A program made the translations under genes and the position numbers. The notes beneath the pieces were generated by a model, which did no database searches, was not told the origin of the DNA, and saw nothing but the letters and a program-made list of their open reading frames with translations. Positions 1-7,025 of a stretch of DNA of 14,357 bases are shown piece by piece. The first letter of the stretch is position 1, and the number at the start of each line of letters is the position of its first letter. Source of the stretch: Paratractidigestivibacter sp963658035 (GTDB lineage Bacteria; Actinomycetota; Coriobacteriia; Coriobacteriales; Atopobiaceae); the NCBI GenBank assembly GCA_963658035.1, contig CAVKOL010000057.1, positions 1-14,357 on the forward strand, written 5' to 3'.

Positions 1-707
1 AGCCCTACTCCATCGACGACAACCTGTGGGGCCGCGCCATCGAGTGCGGCGTCCTTGAGGACACCTGGAACGAGCCTCCCGCGGACATCTGGACGATGAC
101 CAACAACCTGGAGGACTGCCCCGCCGAGCCCGAGACCGTCGTCATCTCGTTCAAGGAGGGCATCCCCAGCGCCATCAACGGCGAGGAGATGGACATCCTC
201 TCGCTGATCATCAAGGCCAACGAGATCGCCGGCCGCAACGGCTATGGCCGCATCGATATGGTCGAGAACCGCGTTGTGGGCATCAAGTCCCGCGAGTGCT
301 ACGAGTGCCCGGGCGCCCTTCTCCTTATCCAGGCCCACGAGACCATGGAGCAGATGTGCCTGGACGTCAACACCCAGAAGACCAAGCGCGAGCTTGACGA
401 GCAGTGGGCCGACCTGGTCTACAACGGCCTGTGGTTCTCCCAGGCCAAGCTGGCCATCGACGCCTACAACGACTTCACCTCGAAGTTCGTTACCGGCGAC
501 GTGCGCATCAAGCTTTGCAAGGGCGGCCTGTTTGTCGACGGTATGCGTTCTCCCTACAGCCTGTATGATTACGGCCTGGCCACCTACGACGAGGGCGACA
601 CCTTCGACCACACCGCTTCCCGCGGCTTCATCGACCTGCACGGCCTCGAGTCCCAGACCTGGTCCAAGGTCCAGGGCCCCAAGAGCGGCCTGACCCCCGT
701 CGACTAG
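1..707 (+). CDS. argG: argininosuccinate synthase, C-terminal part (5' end outside window)
   Basis: ArgG condenses citrulline and aspartate with ATP to give argininosuccinate, the penultimate step of arginine synthesis in the cytosol. About 235 C-terminal residues are visible, reading in frame from base 3 to the TAG at 705-707. The ATG at base 96 is internal, because clear ArgG sequence continues upstream of it (SIDDNLWGRAIECG). Recognisable blocks are the NLWGR segment, EGIPSAINGE, GRNGYGRIDMVENRVVGIKS, the RECYECPGA segment, and the C-terminal tetramerisation tail ending in LTPVD. Full-length ArgG is about 400 residues, so roughly 40% is missing to the left. argH follows on the same strand 87 bases later, the usual argGH order. 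Identification is from family sequence similarity read by eye. Confidence 0.95.
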   Translation, partial: PYSIDDNLWGRAIECGVLEDTWNEPPADIWTMTNNLEDCPAEPETVVISFKEGIPSAINGEEMDILSLIIKANEIAGRNGYGRIDMVENRVVGIKSRECYECPGALLLIQAHETMEQMCLDVNTQKTKRELDEQWADLVYNGLWFSQAKLAIDAYNDFTSKFVTGDVRIKLCKGGLFVDGMRSPYSLYDYGLATYDEGDTFDHTASRGFIDLHGLESQTWSKVQGPKSGLTPVD

Positions 708-736
708 GCTGCGACCTGCTAATCTAGTGTGAGTGA

Positions 737-774
737 GCGGCGCGTCCGGTGCTGTCCGGGCGCGCCGCGTTTTG
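737..774 (+). terminator. strong hairpin between argG and argH (terminator or attenuator)
   Basis: GCGGCGCG (737-744) pairs perfectly with CGCGCCGC (761-768). The stem continues through a T-G wobble and CCGG (746-749) with CCGG (756-759), closing a 6-nt loop TGCTGT. This makes a 13-bp stem followed by GTTTTGT. The form is that of an intrinsic terminator, though the T-run is only four bases. It lies inside what is otherwise an argGH operon, so it may lower argH expression relative to argG or act conditionally. A weak extended -10-like TGCTAATCT at 717-725 just precedes it. Confidence 0.7.
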
Positions 775-794
775 TCTAACGAAAGGGGAGCTTT

Positions 795-2168
795 ATGGCT
801 CTTTGGGGCGGCAGGTTTGAGAAGGGCGTCGACGCCTTTACCCAGGAGTTTGGCGCGTCGCTTGAGGTCGACAAGGCCATGGCCCAACAAGACATCGCGG
901 GCAGCCGTGCCCACGCCAAGATGCTGGCCGAGCAGGGCATCATTAGCAACGACGACCAAGCTGCCATCGACGCGGGCCTGGCCGACATCGCGGGCCAGAT
1001 CGAGCGCGGCGAGTTTGCCTGGGACGTCAACGACGAGGACATCCACATGGCCGTCGAGGGCGCCTTGACCCGCAACATCGGCACGCCGGGTGCCCGCCTG
1101 CACACCGGCCGCTCGCGCAACGACCAGGTGGCAACCGACATTCGCCTGTACGCCAAGGAGCTGTGTCAGCACCTTCTTGACGGCAACAATGCCCTTCGCC
1201 GTACCTTGGTTGACGTAGCTGAGAAGAACTTTGATGTTGTGATGCCCGGCTACACTCACCTGCAGCACGCCCAGCCGGTGCTCTTCTCGCACCACATGCT
1301 GGCCTACTTCTGGATGTTCACCCGCGACCACAAGCGCCTGGTCGCGGCGCTGGAGGCCGCAGACGCCAACCCGCTGGGCGCCGCCGCGCTTGCCGGCACC
1401 ACCTACCCGCTTAACCGCCAGCGCACGACCGAGCTTTTGGGTTTCGACCACGCGATCCCCAACTCGCTGGACGCCGTCTCTGACCGCGACTACCTGCTTG
1501 ACCTCGAGTACGCCTGCAGCGTGAGCATGATGCACCTCTCGCGCCTGTGCGAAGAGATCGTCTTGTGGAGCTCCACCGAGTTTGGCTTCATCACGCTATC
1601 CGACGCCTACTCCACCGGCAGCTCCATCATGCCGCAGAAGAAGAACCCCGACTTCGCCGAGCTCACCCGCGGCAAGTGCGGCCGCGTCTACGGCGACCTG
1701 ATGGCCCTTCTCACCACCATGAAGTCGCTGCCGCTGGCCTACAACAAGGACCTGCAGGAGTGCAAGGAGGGCCCGATCGACGCGGCTAAGACCCTCTCGG
1801 ACTGCATGGAGATCGCCTCGGGCATGTTGGAGACCATGAAGGTCAACGCCGACGTCATGCTCAAGCAGGCCAAGACCGGCTTCACCGCCGCCACCGACGT
1901 GGCCGATTACCTGGCCAAGAAGGGCATGCCCTTCCGCGAGGCGCACCGCGTGGTGGGCGAGCTGGTGCTATATTGCGAGAAGAACGGCAAGGGTCTGGAG
2001 GACCTGACAGCAGAGGAGTTCCGCGCCGCCAGCGACCTGTTTGCCGACGACATTGCCCAGGACCTGGACCCCGAGGGCATCGCCCGCGCCCGCACCACCT
2101 TTGGCGGCACCGGTCACGATGCCGTGCGCGAGCAGCTTGACCTGGCAAAGGCCGAGCTGGACAAGTAG
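795..2168 (+). CDS. argH: argininosuccinate lyase
   Basis: ArgH splits argininosuccinate into arginine and fumarate, the last step of arginine synthesis. It is a homotetramer of the fumarase/aspartase superfamily. The 457-residue product has the normal family length. It begins with the typical MALWGGRF and carries HTGRSRNDQ at residues 103-111, the GYTHLQ region with H155, and the superfamily signature GSSIMPQKKNP at 275-285, whose serine pair contains the family's catalytic serine on the mobile loop. The ATG at 795 is preceded by AAAGGGGAG about 5 bases upstream, supporting this start. It follows argG and converges on the lipase gene, with which it shares a terminator hairpin. Confidence 0.97.
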   Translation: MALWGGRFEKGVDAFTQEFGASLEVDKAMAQQDIAGSRAHAKMLAEQGIISNDDQAAIDAGLADIAGQIERGEFAWDVNDEDIHMAVEGALTRNIGTPGARLHTGRSRNDQVATDIRLYAKELCQHLLDGNNALRRTLVDVAEKNFDVVMPGYTHLQHAQPVLFSHHMLAYFWMFTRDHKRLVAALEAADANPLGAAALAGTTYPLNRQRTTELLGFDHAIPNSLDAVSDRDYLLDLEYACSVSMMHLSRLCEEIVLWSSTEFGFITLSDAYSTGSSIMPQKKNPDFAELTRGKCGRVYGDLMALLTTMKSLPLAYNKDLQECKEGPIDAAKTLSDCMEIASGMLETMKVNADVMLKQAKTGFTAATDVADYLAKKGMPFREAHRVVGELVLYCEKNGKGLEDLTAEEFRAASDLFADDIAQDLDPEGIARARTTFGGTGHDAVREQLDLAKAELDK

Positions 2169-2195
2169 GGTAGCCCGCCTTCATTTGTCGCTGAG

Positions 2196-2242
2196 AAAAA
2201 CGCGCCCGGTAAGTCGCTTGACTTACCGGGCGCGTCGCGTTT
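2196..2242. terminator. bidirectional terminator between convergent argH and lipase genes
   Basis: Bases 2200-2215 pair with 2220-2235 in a perfect 16-bp stem with a GCTT tetraloop. The left side is preceded by AAAAA (2196-2200), which gives a five-U tract on the minus strand, so the hairpin is a textbook terminator for the lipase gene. On the plus strand the trailing sequence is CGCGTTTA, a weaker tail for argH. The lipase stop codon (2241-2243) sits directly against the hairpin. Confidence 0.88.
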
Positions 2243-3623
2243 ATCGGCTTGTCCGCAGGTCGCTGGCGCCGATCGTCTGCATCCAGCAGCTGTAGAGATC
2301 CGGCGCGTGGCTGTAGATGATCCGCACGATGTCGTGGCCCTGCGTGAAGGCGGTCCCGGCCTTGAAGACGCCCACGATGGTCTGGAAATCGGCCAGGGTG
2401 GGGCATGCCTGGGCCAGGTCGCGCTCGATCTGGTCGACGTCCTCCACATCGGTGGGGTCGCTCTGGTCGTCGCAACCCACGTTTGCCTTAAACACGGCCT
2501 CTACCTGCGAGAACTTCTCGTCAAAGCCGTCTTGGCCGTGCTCGGGAAGCCATAGGTCCTGGCCGTAGCGAGAAAAGCCCCAGGCCGCCAGGGGCGTGCG
2601 CGGCACGACGTCGGCCGGGTTCATGATGTTGAAGATGTTGTTGTACAGCGAGTCGTGGCTGTCGGGGGCCGAGGTGACCTGCGGCACCGCGAAGCCGTAG
2701 CCATAGATCGAATCGGCGTGGATGTAGGCGTCCTTGTACTCGTCGCCCGCGCCGGATTCCATCCAACCGGCGTAGTTTTGGTCAAAGTAGGCGCACACCA
2801 GGTTGGCCGTGGCGCCGCCGCGCGAGTGGCCGCAGACAAACAGCGACACGTCGTCCCAGCCGGTCTCGGGCTCCTGCTCTTGAATGGCGTCCAGGTACTT
2901 AACGATGGCGCTCACCACGTCCAGGCTGGTGTCCGAGAAGCCCTCGTGGTCGCCCGCGCCCAACCCGCCGCTGTTCAGGATGCCGCTGGAAAGGCTCATG
3001 CGCAGGTTGGATAGCCACTCGGTGCCGTAGCTGCCGCGAATCGCGATCATAAGCAGCAGCTTGGTCTGGCCCGTCTCGCTGTTGGTGATGTGCTTGGAGG
3101 CCATGGTATAGGCCGTGGTGTCGGTGCCGGTGGGGGTAAAGACGTTGGCGATCTCGTCGATGATCTCGCTGCGGTAGCGATACGACGCGGTGCAGGCCTG
3201 CTCAAAGCCCAGTTTGCCGAGAAGGTCCTCCATGTAAGCGGGCACGTTGTTGCCCTCCTGGAAGTGGCCCGACTCGGCGTTGGCCACGCTTGAAAGGACG
3301 CTGGCCGTCTGCGCCAGCTCGTGGTTGTACTGCGTGGGGTCCTGGAAGAACCACTGGTCGTCCCAGGTCACGGGCATAGAAACCGTGTTGTCGCCGCTTA
3401 CCAGGCTCTGGTAGTTGGCCGTCACGGTAAAGCGCTGGCCGTTGTCCTGCGAGTTCACCACCTGCTCTAACGAGGTGGGGGTGCCAATGGCCGCCTCGCC
3501 CGCCTGCGCCAGGTGGATGCGGTGCTGCACCAGCACGGTTACCGAGGCCGCCGCCAGCACAATGACGATGGCGACGGCAAACAAGATCCTTCTGGCGCGG
3601 TGCGTGCGGTGGTCCTTCTTCAC
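2241..3623 (-). CDS. membrane-anchored or secreted lipase-like alpha/beta hydrolase (class 3 lipase type)
   Basis: Probable extracytoplasmic serine esterase/lipase of about 460 residues; the natural substrate is unknown. A basic start (KKDHRTHRARR) is followed by one hydrophobic helix at about residues 12-33, an uncleaved anchor or signal peptide with no lipobox. The nucleophile elbow CGHSRGGA places the serine at about S267. Family-consistent acid and base candidates are D338 in NPADVVPRTP and H430 in TQGHDIVRI, giving a plausible Ser-Asp-His triad in the right order. The longest frame begins at a TTG (3641) with no ribosome site. The GTG at 3623 is preferred because GGAG (3630-3633 on the complement) lies 6 bases upstream. 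It is a single gene convergent with argH and divergent from the membrane protein gene at 3740. The fold is fairly certain; substrate specificity is not. Confidence 0.8.
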   Translation of the reverse strand: MKKDHRTHRARRILFAVAIVIVLAAASVTVLVQHRIHLAQAGEAAIGTPTSLEQVVNSQDNGQRFTVTANYQSLVSGDNTVSMPVTWDDQWFFQDPTQYNHELAQTASVLSSVANAESGHFQEGNNVPAYMEDLLGKLGFEQACTASYRYRSEIIDEIANVFTPTGTDTTAYTMASKHITNSETGQTKLLLMIAIRGSYGTEWLSNLRMSLSSGILNSGGLGAGDHEGFSDTSLDVVSAIVKYLDAIQEQEPETGWDDVSLFVCGHSRGGATANLVCAYFDQNYAGWMESGAGDEYKDAYIHADSIYGYGFAVPQVTSAPDSHDSLYNNIFNIMNPADVVPRTPLAAWGFSRYGQDLWLPEHGQDGFDEKFSQVEAVFKANVGCDDQSDPTDVEDVDQIERDLAQACPTLADFQTIVGVFKAGTAFTQGHDIVRIIYSHAPDLYSCWMQTIGASDLRTSR

Positions 3624-3739
3624 GGTCTTCTCCGGTCTCAATTTTGAAAGTTGCCCAAAGTTGTGGCTGAATGTGCTGATAATAGAAGATTAATCGCGGA
3701 GCTACCCCCGTGATTCACCAGCTTTAACGACCTTGATGA

Positions 3740-5107
3740 ATGAGGCTTACTTTGACAGAAGAGAAAACCGCCGCCCAAGGGCAGCCAGAAGACCAGCTGG
3801 ACGAGAAACTCGCCCAGGTAGAGGCCGCCACCGAGGCCGCCGAGGAGGACTTTAGCCACAAGGCCGCCCAGGTCTTGGTCCACAAGGACGGCAAGTTTGC
3901 CCGCGGCGTGCGCTGGTACGGCCGCTGGCTCACCTTTGCCGGCTGGTTCAACATCATCGCGTTGGGGCTTTTGGTCGCGGTCTTTGGCCTGGTAGCCGCC
4001 GTGGACACCTCGGCCGTCATGGAAGAGGTAGGAAACGTCACCCTGGCGACGATCCTCTCTATCGTAAGCATCGTGCTTTCGCTGGCCGCGGGCTTCATCA
4101 TGATCGTCACGGGCCGCTCGCTGCGCAAGAGCATGGCACGCAAGGCCGCCAAGTGGTCGCGCATCCTTATGTGGTTCCAGCTCCTTGACCTGGCGCTTTC
4201 CTATATGCTCTCTGGTCCCTCGTTCACCACGGTCATCACGTTGATCGAGATCATCGTCCTGGTTATCTTTAGCGTGGCCCTTGACCCCACCTTGGCGGTT
4301 GAGCGCCGAGAAGAGCGCGAGGCCAGCCGCGCCGCCGACAAAGACGCCGCAGCTCAGGGTATGCTCGGCCGAGACCTTTCTGGCAAGGGCTACATGCGCG
4401 TCGACTTCTTCAACCTCTTTTGGATGTTCTTCGTTTGCTGCATCCTGGGCCTGATCCTAGAGATCATCTGGCACATGGTCGTCGTCGACCCCGGCCACTA
4501 CGAGGACCGCGCGGGCCTGCTGTTTGGACCCTTCTCGCCCATCTACGGCTTTGGTGCGGTGCTGGTCACGCTGGCCTTGAACCGCCTGTACAACAAAAAC
4601 CCTGTGATCACCTTTGTGGTCGCGGGCCTGGTGGGCGGCGCCTTTGAGTGGGCCGTGAGCTTCTTCATGGAGATGTCCTTTGGTATCACCGCCTGGGACT
4701 ACAGCAGCTACAACTTCTGGGGCATCCCCGACCCGGTGGCCGTCTTTTGCGGCGGCCGTACCTCGACGCAGTTCCTGGTGATGTGGGGTGTCCTGGGCCT
4801 GGTGTGGGTCAAGCTCTTCTTGCCGGTGATGATCAAGGTCATCAACGCTATCCCCTGGCAGCTGCGCTATAACCTCACCACCGTCATGGCCACGCTCATG
4901 CTGGTCAACTGCCTTATGACGCTGGGCAGCCTGGACTGCTGGTACACGCGCTCCTCGGGCATCCAACCGTCGACCCCCATCGAGCAGTTCTTTGGCGACT
5001 TCTTCCCCGACAGCTTCATGAAGAACCGCTTCCAGTCCATGACGATGAACGTCAACGACTCCACGCGTGTGGACACGGCCCACAAGACCGCCTCGTCGCA
5101 GGGCTAG
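3740..5107 (+). CDS. multi-pass membrane protein with C-terminal putative ABC-transporter type IV domain (PF06541-like)
   Basis: A 455-residue integral membrane protein with no proven function. A charged, acidic cytosolic N-terminus (residues 1-60, rich in Ala/Glu) precedes about four hydrophobic helices (62-88, 100-124, 142-158, 161-181). A charged linker (185-220) and about five more helices follow (224-246, 264-281, 288-310, 343-367, 378-397). The second half resembles PF06541: GPFSPIYGFG at 263-272, EWAVSFFMEMSFG, and WDYSSYNFWG at 319-328, then a WG-LGL segment. That family is called a permease by annotation convention, and no ABC ATPase or binding protein lies next to it. Start choice is uncertain: the ATG at 3740 lacks a ribosome site, whereas a TTG at 3752 has GAGG 6 bases upstream. 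The gene is monocistronic in appearance, followed by a repeat element before purB. Confidence 0.78.
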   Translation: MRLTLTEEKTAAQGQPEDQLDEKLAQVEAATEAAEEDFSHKAAQVLVHKDGKFARGVRWYGRWLTFAGWFNIIALGLLVAVFGLVAAVDTSAVMEEVGNVTLATILSIVSIVLSLAAGFIMIVTGRSLRKSMARKAAKWSRILMWFQLLDLALSYMLSGPSFTTVITLIEIIVLVIFSVALDPTLAVERREEREASRAADKDAAAQGMLGRDLSGKGYMRVDFFNLFWMFFVCCILGLILEIIWHMVVVDPGHYEDRAGLLFGPFSPIYGFGAVLVTLALNRLYNKNPVITFVVAGLVGGAFEWAVSFFMEMSFGITAWDYSSYNFWGIPDPVAVFCGGRTSTQFLVMWGVLGLVWVKLFLPVMIKVINAIPWQLRYNLTTVMATLMLVNCLMTLGSLDCWYTRSSGIQPSTPIEQFFGDFFPDSFMKNRFQSMTMNVNDSTRVDTAHKTASSQG

Positions 5108-5130
5108 GGTCTTCTCGCCGACTGCACGGG

Positions 5131-5250
5131 GTGGCAGAATCGGAGGTTTTCTGTAGCTGAGAAGCCCAAGAGCGGCACTTGGGGAGGTTTTCTGTACAGA
5201 AAACCTCCTGATTTGCCGCTTGAGGTGCAGAAAAGCTCTGAATCTGCCAC
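5131..5250. repeat. four-unit palindromic repeat element, copy 1
   Basis: Four 24-nt units: forward at 5131-5154 and 5172-5195, inverted at 5196-5219 and 5227-5250. All match GYGGCR-N10-TTTTCTGY when oriented. The two central units abut and contain a perfect 26-bp palindrome at 5183-5208 centred on TTTTCTGTACAGAAAA. Central units agree at 20 of 24 positions and outer units at 20 of 24, with GTGGCAGA unique to the outer pair, so the whole can fold as a nested hairpin. Gaps are 17 nt on the left and 7 nt on the right. It occupies most of the gap between the permease gene and the purB promoter and could also stop transcription from upstream. See the second copy at 12586-12695. Confidence 0.85.
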
Positions 5251-5255
5251 TGCTT

Positions 5256-5285
5256 TTGTGGCCGTGGTATCGCGGCTGCTAGAAT
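5256..5285 (+). promoter_or_regulatory. candidate purB promoter
   Basis: TTGTGG (5256-5261) and TAGAAT (5280-5285) are spaced 18 bases apart, and TGC before the -10 makes it an extended -10. It lies 5 bases after the repeat element and about 40 bases before the purB start. The ribosome site AGGAGGT (5313-5319) follows, 5 bases ahead of the GTG. The same extended TAGAAT occurs before the tRNA gene. Confidence 0.5.
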
Positions 5286-5324
5286 GAGTGTTTGTTTGCA
5301 TAAAACGATCCTAGGAGGTCACCG

Positions 5325-6671
5325 GTGATCGACCGCTATACCCGCCCCGAGATGGGCCACATCTTCTCGCTTGAGAACAAGTACGCCGTCTGGCAAGAGA
5401 TCGAGGTCCTGGCCTGCGAGGCCCACGCCGAGCTGGGCGAGAGCGGCATCACGCGCGAGGAGGCCGCCTGGATTCGCAACCACGCCGCCTTCAACAAAGA
5501 AGAGGTCGACGCCATCGAGGCCGTGACCAACCACGACGTCATCGCGTTTCTCACCAACATGGGCTCCTACATCGACGCCGACGTGCCCGAGGGCCAGCCC
5601 AAGCCGTCCCGCTGGGTCCACTACGGCATGACCTCGTCTGACTTGGGCGACACTGCGCTGTGCTACCAGCTGGTCCAGGCCACGGACATCTTGATCGACG
5701 ACTGCAAGAAGCTCGGCGAGATCTGCAAGCGCCGCGCCTTTGAGGAGAAGGACACCCTGTGCGTGGGCCGTACCCACGGCATCCACGCCGAGCCCATGAC
5801 CTTTGGCATGAAGTTTGGCAGCTGGGCCTGGGAGCTCAAGCGCGACCTGGACCGCCTGCAGGACGCCCGCAACAACGTGGCCTTTGGCGCCATCTCGGGC
5901 GCGGTGGGCACCTACTCGAGCATCGACCCGCGCGTCGAGGAGTACGTCTGCGAGCACCTGGGCCTTGTCCACGACCCGCTGTCCACGCAGGTCATCAGCC
6001 GTGACCACCACGCCTACCTGGCCGGCGTCCTGGCAACCGTCGCCGCTACCTGCGAGCGCATTGCCACCGAAATCCGCAACCTGCAAAAGACCGACACCCT
6101 CGAGGCCGAGGAGCCGTTCCGCAAGGGCCAGAAGGGCAGCTCGGCCATGCCGCACAAGCGCAACCCCATCACCGTCGAGAAGGTCTGCGGCCTGTCCCGC
6201 GTGGTCAAGGCCAACGCGCAGGTTGCCTTTGACAACGTGGCCCTGTGGCACGAGCGCGATATCTCGCACTCCAGCGCCGAGCGCGTGGCCCAGGCCGACA
6301 GCTTCATCGCGCTTGACCACATGTTTAGCTGCCTTACCCGCATCGTCGACGGCCTGGTGCTCTACCCGGCCCAGATGATGGCCAACCTCAACAAGACCCG
6401 CGGCCTGATCTACTCGTCCAAGGTGCTGCTGCACCTGGTGGACACCGGCATCACCCGCGAGGACGCCTACAAGATCGTGCAAGAGAACGCCATGGCCACG
6501 TGGCGAGAGGTTCAGCAGTGCGAGCCCGGCACCACCTTCCGCGAGAAGATCGAGGCCGATCCTCGTTGCGCCAAGCTCAAGGCTTCCGAGCTGGACGCCA
6601 TCTTTGACCCGCGCAGCTTCCTTACGCGCGTCGACGTGGTCTTTGACCGCTTGTCTCAGCTCGAGTTTTAA
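5325..6671 (+). CDS. purB: adenylosuccinate lyase
   Basis: PurB releases fumarate twice in purine synthesis: from SAICAR to give AICAR (the step after PurC) and from adenylosuccinate to give AMP. It belongs to the same fumarase/aspartase superfamily as ArgH. The 448-residue length is normal. Visible motifs are the MIDRYTRPEMGHIFS N-terminus, HYGMTSSDLGDTA, GRTHGIHAEP (residues 148-157, with the family's histidines), and the signature GSSAMPHKRNP at 271-281 on the catalytic loop. The start is GTG, supported by a near-perfect AGGAGGT five bases upstream. The TSCPD gene follows 33 bases after its stop, so the two are probably cotranscribed. purC lies about 4 kb downstream on the same strand. Confidence 0.97.
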   Translation: MIDRYTRPEMGHIFSLENKYAVWQEIEVLACEAHAELGESGITREEAAWIRNHAAFNKEEVDAIEAVTNHDVIAFLTNMGSYIDADVPEGQPKPSRWVHYGMTSSDLGDTALCYQLVQATDILIDDCKKLGEICKRRAFEEKDTLCVGRTHGIHAEPMTFGMKFGSWAWELKRDLDRLQDARNNVAFGAISGAVGTYSSIDPRVEEYVCEHLGLVHDPLSTQVISRDHHAYLAGVLATVAATCERIATEIRNLQKTDTLEAEEPFRKGQKGSSAMPHKRNPITVEKVCGLSRVVKANAQVAFDNVALWHERDISHSSAERVAQADSFIALDHMFSCLTRIVDGLVLYPAQMMANLNKTRGLIYSSKVLLHLVDTGITREDAYKIVQENAMATWREVQQCEPGTTFREKIEADPRCAKLKASELDAIFDPRSFLTRVDVVFDRLSQLEF

Positions 6672-6704
6672 CGGTTTATCTGCAGGAGAGGGCAGGTACG
6701 AGAA

Positions 6705-7007
6705 ATGCAGCAACTTGATTTCAAGCCGCGCGGCGTGTGTTCGCGCTTGATCCACATCGGTCTTTCCGACGACGGCAAGACCATCGAGCAGGTCGAGTTC
6801 GAGGGCGGCTGCAACGGCAACCTCAAGGCCATTGGCAAGCTGGTCGCCGGCCGTCCCACCGAGGAAGTGGCCGACATTCTTCGCGGCAACACCTGCGGCC
6901 CCAGGAACACCTCCTGCGCTGACCAGATGTCCCAGGCGCTTTTGCAGGCCATGGAGCACATCCAGGCCCAGCAGGGCGCCCAGTCCACCGCCGACGCCGC
7001 CAACTAG
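6705..7007 (+). CDS. small TSCPD-domain protein (TIGR03905-like)
   Basis: A 100-residue cytosolic protein resembling the short TSCPD family, a domain also found at the C-terminus of some class II (B12-dependent) ribonucleotide reductases. Its role is unknown. The family pattern is clear: VCSRLIHI, EFEGGCNGNL, an LVAGR segment, then CGPRNTSCADQM. Four cysteines (C12, C36, C64, C71) fall at the conserved places and could hold a metal; that is inference. The signature TSCPDQL is altered to TSCADQM here. The extra tail after about residue 88 is low-complexity Ala/Gln. The ribosome site is poor: GGCAGG lies 8 bases before the ATG and AGGAGAG about 14 before. It follows purB by 33 bases and precedes the lipoprotein gene by 18. 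Confidence 0.83.
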   Translation: MQQLDFKPRGVCSRLIHIGLSDDGKTIEQVEFEGGCNGNLKAIGKLVAGRPTEEVADILRGNTCGPRNTSCADQMSQALLQAMEHIQAQQGAQSTADAAN

Positions 7008-7025
7008 CAGGTCGTTCTTCTCGCC

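Noticed and set aside
3642..3739. Divergent promoter pair between the lipase and permease genes
   Set aside because: AT-rich hexamers such as GATAAT (3678-3683) occur, but no -35 at acceptable spacing was found on either strand.
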